Part shown: positions 4,946 through 6,534 of the stretch, piece by piece
Numbering within the stretch: position 1 is the stretch's first letter
Layout of the letters: every line of letters begins with the position of its first letter
From: Pseudomonadota bacterium
Lineage (GTDB): Bacteria > BMS3Abin14
Assembly: GCA_003229755.1 (NCBI GenBank)
Contig: QIFJ01000032.1
Span: forward strand, 1-6,534
DNA length: 6,534 bases
Reading direction: 5' to 3'
Translations under genes and position numbers: made by a program
Notes under the pieces: model-generated
Databases searched by the model: none
Told to the model about the DNA's origin: nothing
What the model saw: the letters and a program-made list of their open reading frames with translations, nothing else

Positions 4946-5736
4946 CTGGTCACACCCCTCTCCGAGCTCCCGATAAACTCCAGAAGGTATTCTATTTCCG
5001 GGTAAGCCTGGACATCCTTTTTCGTCTTCTTAACCGCCTTTTCCAGCGGAAGGGATGATTTGAAAATGATCCTGTATGCAACCTTCAGCGCGGCCAGGGC
5101 CTCTTCGCTTATATTATTCCTTTTTATCCCGATGACATTCAACCCGGAGAGCTTTGCGCGAACGCCCTGGACAGTGGTGTACGGTGCCACGTCCATGCTC
5201 ACATAGGAATGTGCTCCCACCATCGCGAGAGAACCTATCCTGCAGAACTGGTGAACCCCGGTCATTCCACCCAGAACCGCACTATTCTCTATAACGACAT
5301 GACCGGCGAGCGTTGCCTGATTGGCCATGATCACACCGTCTTTGATGTGACAGTCATGGGCAATATGGCAATAGGCCATAACAAGGATACCGCTGCCCAG
5401 ACGTGTCACACCACCTCCTCCCTCAGTGCCCTTGTTGATAGTGACACATTCCCTTATCGTATTATTGTCACCGATCACCAGTTTACTGTCCTCTCCGCCG
5501 TACTTCAGGTCCTGGGGAACTGCCCCCACTGACGCGTACGGAAAGATCCGGTTGTCCCGGCCGATCGTGGTCCTCCCTTCCAGAACAACGTGGGACTCAA
5601 TTACTGTTCCGGCCCCTATTTTCACTCCCGGTCCAATGACCGAAAATGGACCTACCCTCACATCGGATTCCAGTTCGGCGCCCGGATGTACGATCGCCCT
5701 CGGATTTATTAACACTTCCTTCCGTTTTGCCGGCAT
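4942..5736 (-). CDS. lpxA: LpxA, acyl-ACP:UDP-N-acetylglucosamine O-acyltransferase
   Basis: LpxA catalyses the first step of lipid A synthesis, transferring a 3-hydroxyacyl chain from ACP to the 3-OH of UDP-GlcNAc. It is a cytoplasmic trimer. The 264-residue length equals the usual 255-265. Left-handed beta-helix repeats run from about residue 10 to 195, followed by an alpha-helical C-terminal domain (about 207-264, EEALAALKVAYRIIF onward). The active-site segment CHIAHDC places the catalytic base at His127 (His125 in E. coli). LAGHV (His146) and GGMTGVHQF (His162, Gln163) are also conserved. The position matching the E. coli acyl-chain ruler Gly173 is Ala175 here, in MVGAHSYV. The ATG at 5736 shares a base with the fabZ stop, with AGGA 6 nt upstream. 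The gene ends in a 4-nt ATGA overlap with lpxI. No gnnA/gnnB genes for the diamino sugar variant are nearby, so UDP-GlcNAc is the expected acceptor (inference). Confidence 0.97.
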   Translation of the reverse strand: MPAKRKEVLINPRAIVHPGAELESDVRVGPFSVIGPGVKIGAGTVIESHVVLEGRTTIGRDNRIFPYASVGAVPQDLKYGGEDSKLVIGDNNTIRECVTINKGTEGGGGVTRLGSGILVMAYCHIAHDCHIKDGVIMANQATLAGHVVIENSAVLGGMTGVHQFCRIGSLAMVGAHSYVSMDVAPYTTVQGVRAKLSGLNVIGIKRNNISEEALAALKVAYRIIFKSSLPLEKAVKKTKKDVQAYPEIEYLLEFIGSSERGVTR

Positions 5737-6218
5737 CAGTCATCCTGCCCCGAAGATTCGGCTTCACTATCCCTGGCGATCAGCATTGCCTTGATATCGG
5801 CTTGCGCAACGAGCGCATCCTCAACGTAAGCCTTGCACGAAAAGCCCCATACGGTTTTCTTCCCCCTGGTGATCGTAACCTCACTGCGGAGCTGGTCACC
5901 GGGTACAACGGGCTTTCTGAACTTGACGTTGTCCATCCCCAGGAAGTAGACGACCTTGTTCTGGACCTCCTTTTCCAGTTCCTCCCCACTCGCAGAAGAA
6001 ACAAAGGCAAGAACGCCTGCGATCTGCGCCATGGACTCGATTATCAGAACTCCCGGCATCACGGGGTGGCCCGGAAAGTGACCCTGGAAAAACTCCTCGT
6101 TAAAGGTCACGTTCTTGATACCAACTCCCCTTTTGTTCGGTTCCATTTCAACTATTCTGTCGATCATGAGGAAGGGATACCTGTGGGGCAATATCTCCAT
6201 TATCCGCCTGACATCCAT
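5736..6218 (-). CDS. fabZ: FabZ, (3R)-hydroxyacyl-ACP dehydratase
   Basis: FabZ dehydrates (3R)-3-hydroxyacyl-ACP to trans-2-enoyl-ACP in type II fatty acid synthesis. It competes with LpxA and LpxD for 3-hydroxyacyl-ACP and so helps balance phospholipid against lipid A. The 160-residue protein starts MDVRRIMEILPHRYPFLMIDR, the classic FabZ N-terminus. It has the hot-dog active-site segment GHFPGHPVMPGVLIIESMAQ. By comparison with E. coli FabZ (His54, Glu68), the catalytic pair should be His47 and Glu61. The family is usually about 140-155 residues; here there is a short acidic, Ser-rich tail (RDSEAESSGQDD). The ATG at 6218 overlaps the lpxD stop by one base (TAATG) and has a good Shine-Dalgarno (GGAGAGG) 7 nt upstream. 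The TGA stop shares its A with the lpxA start. FabA is excluded by sequence style and by context. Confidence 0.97.
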   Translation of the reverse strand: MDVRRIMEILPHRYPFLMIDRIVEMEPNKRGVGIKNVTFNEEFFQGHFPGHPVMPGVLIIESMAQIAGVLAFVSSASGEELEKEVQNKVVYFLGMDNVKFRKPVVPGDQLRSEVTITRGKKTVWGFSCKAYVEDALVAQADIKAMLIARDSEAESSGQDD

Positions 6219-6534
6219 TATCTTTCCTCTCCTTTTTCACCTTTTTTATAGTTTATTAACTCCTTTTCCAGATTCCTGATCCTCTTTCTCATTGAATCAA
6301 GTTTCCCTATAAGAACAGAGGTTTTCCTCCAATCCGTCGCATTCACAGCAGGGAACCCCGCAACACTGGCGCCAGGAGGTATGTTATCAAGAACTACCGA
6401 CTTGGCCAATATGGTCGCCCCTTCGCCCACTTTGAGGTGTCCGACTACTCCGGACCGACCGGCCATGCTAACCCTGTCCTCGAGAGTCACACTGCCTGCA
6501 AGCCCCACGAAGGACACGAGTATGCAGTCCTTCC
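6218..6534 (-). CDS. lpxD: LpxD, UDP-3-O-acylglucosamine N-acyltransferase (C-terminal part, 5' end outside window)
   Basis: LpxD adds a 3-hydroxyacyl chain from acyl-ACP to the 2-amino group of UDP-3-O-acylglucosamine, the third step of lipid A synthesis, in the cytoplasm. Only the last 104 residues are visible. They begin in the left-handed beta-helix, with hexapeptide-like turns (VGLAGSVTLEDRVSMAGRSGVVGHLKVGEGATI), then show the family's exit from the helix (IPPGASVAGFPAVNATDWRK). A charged C-terminal helix follows (RKRIRNLEKELINYKKGEKGEER), matching the alpha-helical tail typical of LpxD rather than LpxA. The reading frame is open to the window edge, so an internal GTG at 6517 is not the start. 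The catalytic histidine of the family lies upstream of the window. The TAA stop shares its last A with the fabZ ATG. The order lpxD-fabZ-lpxA supports the call. GlmU-type and other hexapeptide transferases are less likely because of the tail and the context. Confidence 0.92.
   Translation of the reverse strand, partial: KDCILVSFVGLAGSVTLEDRVSMAGRSGVVGHLKVGEGATILAKSVVLDNIPPGASVAGFPAVNATDWRKTSVLIGKLDSMRKRIRNLEKELINYKKGEKGEER

Noticed and set aside
5646..6251. Plus-strand open frame of 201 codons opposite fabZ and the lpxA/lpxD ends
   Set aside because: It spans three gene boundaries of the real operon on the opposite strand and has no credible domain.
6218..6517. Separate 99-residue protein starting at a GTG at 6517
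   Set aside because: The frame continues upstream to the window edge, and the sequence matches the C-terminal part of LpxD, so it is a truncated view of that gene.

Overview
The window holds the distal part of a lipid A (Raetz pathway) biosynthesis operon, transcribed entirely on the minus strand, followed by a small zinc-ribbon gene and two strong inverted repeats. Reading from high to low coordinates, the order is lpxD (5' end outside the window), fabZ, lpxA, lpxI, lpxB, msbA, a DUF374-type acyltransferase and a Trm112/YcaR-family gene. The organism is a diderm, LPS-making Gram-negative of moderate GC. The lpxD-fabZ-lpxA-lpxI-lpxB-msbA-DUF374 order, and the use of LpxI instead of LpxH, resemble Desulfobacterota (former Deltaproteobacteria) and related lineages. 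This assignment is inferred from gene order and motifs, not from a database search.

Positions 2962-6534 are a very tight run. lpxD/fabZ and fabZ/lpxA each share one base (TAATG and TGATG), lpxA/lpxI and lpxI/lpxB overlap by four bases (ATGA and GTGA), and msbA begins 7 nt after lpxB with a Shine-Dalgarno that overlaps the lpxB stop. This is the layout of a translationally coupled operon. The enzymes act in sequence. FabZ works on the 3-hydroxyacyl-ACP pool that LpxA and LpxD also draw on. LpxA and LpxD acylate the UDP-sugar, with the deacetylase LpxC acting between them and not encoded here. LpxI cleaves UDP-diacylglucosamine to lipid X, and LpxB joins lipid X to a second UDP-diacylglucosamine to form the disaccharide. 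MsbA flips the finished lipid A core across the inner membrane.

Positions 477-1219 hold the DUF374 acyltransferase, with a TTG start and a 68-nt leader gap after msbA. It is a candidate lipid A late (secondary) acyltransferase. waaA (Kdo transferase) and lpxK (4'-kinase), which often lie next to these genes, are not in the window.

Positions 1-476 are mostly non-coding apart from a 57-codon Trm112/YcaR-family gene (142-315). Just after the acyltransferase stop lies an unusual element in which four heptamers on one side and five on the other are inverted relative to each other, giving a 29-position helix around a 32-nt AT-rich spacer (376-465). Downstream of the Trm112 gene is a second, GC-rich inverted repeat (25-102). 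These two elements, and the synteny break they sit in, are the least explained parts of the window. The rest is a conserved housekeeping pathway, and I see no evidence for a new defence, mobile or secretion system.
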